This document shows positions 33,676-35,103 of a stretch of 35,103 bases of DNA, piece by piece. Under the pieces are notes generated by a model that did no database searches, had not been told where the DNA came from, and saw only the letters and a list, made by a program, of their open reading frames with translations. This stretch comes from Limnohabitans sp. (lineage in GTDB: Bacteria > Pseudomonadota > Gammaproteobacteria > Burkholderiales > Burkholderiaceae_C), in the NCBI GenBank assembly GCA_009693505.1, contig SHXD01000031.1, positions 1-35,103 on the forward strand. Reading direction: 5' to 3'. Within the stretch, counting starts at the first letter, position 1, and the number at the start of each line of letters is the position of its first letter. The translations under genes were made by a program, and so were the position numbers.

Positions 33676-33722
33676 CTTCGAAAGACCTCAAGGCCTCAGA
33701 CGCCATTTATTTCGCCACATGA
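33645..33722 (+). CDS. Possible 25-residue small ORF between tolR and tolA
   Basis: ATG at 33645 opens a frame of 25 codons (starting MPMRTYLNHIT, ending DAIYFAT). Its TGA overlaps the tolA start as ATGA, the same coupling used throughout this operon. No Shine-Dalgarno is evident and the start is inside the inverted repeat, so it may be chance. No homologue is recognised. Confidence 0.2.
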   Translation: MPMRTYLNHITSKDLKASDAIYFAT

Positions 33723-34642
33723 ACGCCAGTACCCACATGGAATTTGCACCGCCACCGACTGGTGGATGGGGTCGTTCTATGTCGTTCGCATTGTTCATGC
33801 ACTTTCTTTTATTGGCTGCGCTCACCTGGGGAGTCCAGTGGAAGACTCAGCCCAACACTTTGTCCGCGTCGGCAGAGTTGTGGTCTACTGTGCCTCTTGA
33901 GGCTGCACCTGCGGCCAATGAGCCAGAGGTGACACCGCCCCAAACTGTGCCTCCACCAGAACCTGTGAAGGCGGTAGAGCCTCAACCTGAACCCAAACCA
34001 GAGCCCAAGCCTACACCGCCAGCTCCGCCCAAAGTCGATGCTGTGGCCGAGCGCGAAGCTGCAGACATTGCATTGAAAAAAGAAAAAGAGAAGAAACTTC
34101 TAGAGAAAAAAGAAGCCGAATTAGAAAAGAAAAAGAAACTTGAAAAAGACAAGCTCGAGAAAGAAAAGGCCAAGGAACTCGAGAAAAAGAAAAAAGAAGA
34201 GGTCTTGAAGAAAGAAGTCGCTACAGCCAAAGCGAAAGAAGATGCCAAGAAAGCAGCCGCGGAAGAAAAGCGGACTGAAGCACTTCGCAATGAAAACTTA
34301 AAACGCATGCAAGGCATGGCCGGCGCTTCAGGCGATGACAATGCACAAGGCAGCGCCTTGAAATCGGCTGGACCCTCGGCAGGTTATGCTGGACGTATTC
34401 GCGCCCGCATCAAACCCAACATCACTTTCACGGAAGATGTAGCAGGCAATCCCAAGGCAGAAGTAGAAGTTCGCACATCGCCCGATGGCACCATCATCAG
34501 CCGCAAGCTCTTGTCCAGCAGCGGCAACAAAGCTTGGGACGAGGCTGTTCTCAAAGCCATCGACAAAACCGCCACCCTTCCCCGAGACGAAGATGGCCGT
34601 GTCCCACCCGTTCTAGAAATCAGTTTCCGTCCCAAAGATTAA
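33719..34642 (+). CDS. tolA: Cell envelope integrity protein TolA
   Basis: 307 residues. TolA spans the periplasm and links TolQR to Pal/TolB, needed for outer-membrane invagination at division. Domain I is the N-terminal anchor (SFALFMHFLLLAALTWGVQW). A proline-rich piece (EPKPEPKPTPPAPPKV) leads to domain II, a long Lys/Glu/Ala coiled coil (about 110-195). Domain III is a TonB-like C-terminus (YAGRIRARIKPNITFTED to LEISFRPKD). A start six codons later is possible. The coding sequence ends 30 nt inside the convergent dnaE frame. tolB and pal, the usual next genes, are absent here. Confidence 0.93.
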   Translation: MNASTHMEFAPPPTGGWGRSMSFALFMHFLLLAALTWGVQWKTQPNTLSASAELWSTVPLEAAPAANEPEVTPPQTVPPPEPVKAVEPQPEPKPEPKPTPPAPPKVDAVAEREAADIALKKEKEKKLLEKKEAELEKKKKLEKDKLEKEKAKELEKKKKEEVLKKEVATAKAKEDAKKAAAEEKRTEALRNENLKRMQGMAGASGDDNAQGSALKSAGPSAGYAGRIRARIKPNITFTEDVAGNPKAEVEVRTSPDGTIISRKLLSSSGNKAWDEAVLKAIDKTATLPRDEDGRVPPVLEISFRPKD

Positions 34643-35103
34643 TTTAATTGGGGTCAGAGCAACATTAATTTCGTAGACAATTTCTGCTTTGCCTTGATCG
34701 GCTTGCGCAATCCAGCTAGACAGCGCCGCATCGCTAGGGAAAAACTTGGCTTGTTCGCCGAGCAGCAGCTCAGCCGCAGCAGCCACTTTGTCGCCCCGAC
34801 GCTCCAACTTCAAGCGTACCGACAATCCCCTGAACAACTCGCCCTGCTCTGTCATTTCGCGCTGCGGTGGAAAGTCTTTCACCAAACGTGCCACTTCGGG
34901 TGCGCGGCCATTCACAGACACGCGCAAGAACTTGCCAAAGCGGCAACGTGCTGAGGGCAAATCCCACACTTGTTGAATCGACAGACGATAGCCGCCTGAG
35001 AAACGATCGGCTTGCATCTTGGCCATCACAATGACCAACTCATCGTCTTTGAGCAAATGGCGGTTGGCATTGATCATGGCCTCGTCTGCCGTGGCTTCCA
35101 TGA
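34613..35103 (-). CDS. dnaE: DNA polymerase III alpha subunit, C-terminal part
   Basis: About 162 codons of the 3' end of dnaE, open to the right edge. The text matches the C-terminus of betaproteobacterial DnaE: DEAMINANRHLLKDDELVIV, FSGGYRLSIQQVWDLPSARC, FPPQREMTEQGELFRGLSVR and FFPSDAALSSWIAQADQGKA, followed by EIVYE. DnaE is the replicative polymerase; this region contains the OB-fold and tau-binding end. After EIVYE, 18 extra residues (INVALTPIKLIFGTETDF) are read through the short repeat and then antisense to the end of tolA before a TAG. The natural stop was probably lost when the repeat inserted. Whether the tail is tolerated is unknown. Confidence 0.85.
   Translation of the reverse strand, partial: MEATADEAMINANRHLLKDDELVIVMAKMQADRFSGGYRLSIQQVWDLPSARCRFGKFLRVSVNGRAPEVARLVKDFPPQREMTEQGELFRGLSVRLKLERRGDKVAAAAELLLGEQAKFFPSDAALSSWIAQADQGKAEIVYEINVALTPIKLIFGTETDF
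34644..34671. repeat. Solo short element (GGGGTCAG core) at the dnaE 3' end
   Basis: TTAATT, core GGGGTCAGAGCAAC, ATTAATTT, matching the copy at 2807-2833 almost exactly although 31 kb away and in unrelated sequence. It starts 2 bp after the tolA stop and lies inside the extended dnaE reading frame. It has no attached double hairpin. Confidence 0.85.

Overview
The window looks like chromosomal DNA of a betaproteobacterium, most likely a Comamonadaceae-type member of the Burkholderiales. The evidence is gene content and order: cysS-alkA-accA-tilS-lysC-tRNA-Ser(GCT) on one strand, a TPR gene, two cyclophilins and lpxH on the other, a ZTP riboswitch before glyA-nrdR, and ribD-ribE-ribB-ribH-nusB-ybgC-tolQRA. 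A Bug-family tricarboxylate-binding protein at the left edge fits the same group. Base composition is moderate by eye. No rRNA, CRISPR array, integrase or transposase is visible.

Left accessory region (1-10.7 kb), all on the minus strand. It holds the start of a Bug protein, a secreted prolyl-oligopeptidase-like enzyme, an operon of DUF4266 lipoprotein, DUF3570 outer-membrane protein, ApbE flavin transferase and TlpA-like thioredoxin, a large RTX/serralysin-type metalloprotease, and a second secreted prolyl-oligopeptidase-like enzyme. Four same-orientation copies of an unusual repeat of about 210-265 bp separate these genes. Each copy is two consecutive hairpins with unrelated 25-bp (31-bp in one case) perfect or near-perfect stems whose 30-nt loops are reverse complements of each other. 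A separate short element (core GGGGTCAGAGCAAC between ATTAATT-like flanks) sits beside three of the four copies and also occurs alone at 5.9 kb and 34.65 kb. At 34.65 kb it extends the reading frame of dnaE.

Core region (10.7-18.9 kb). A tRNA-Ser(GCT) with its own extended -10 promoter and an intrinsic terminator follows lysC. Then come tilS, accA (TTG start with a strong Shine-Dalgarno), an AlkA/HhH-GPD glycosylase and cysS, read from a well-formed promoter with a small terminator-like hairpin in its leader. Divergently transcribed are a TPR protein, a periplasmic and a cytoplasmic cyclophilin, and lpxH.

Middle (18.9-24.9 kb). A long DUF349 protein with an RGG-like low-complexity segment, a membrane-anchored lytic transglycosylase, then a ZTP (pfl) riboswitch controlling glyA, which is coupled to nrdR.

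Right part (24.9-35.1 kb). A divergent type IV minor-pilin cluster (FimT/GspH; then PilE-, PilW-, PilX- and PilV-like) is followed by the riboflavin operon. Its RibB carries a GTP-cyclohydrolase-II-like domain without the zinc cysteines. nusB, ybgC, tolQ, tolR and tolA follow with many 4-nt ATGA overlaps. Instead of tolB-pal, tolA is followed by the convergent 3' end of dnaE.

The strongest candidates for something new are the double-hairpin, complementary-loop repeat family that partitions the secreted-hydrolase region, and the DUF4266-DUF3570-ApbE-TlpA operon, whose DUF3570 product carries two D-S-x-S-G-A-S motifs resembling ApbE flavinylation sites.
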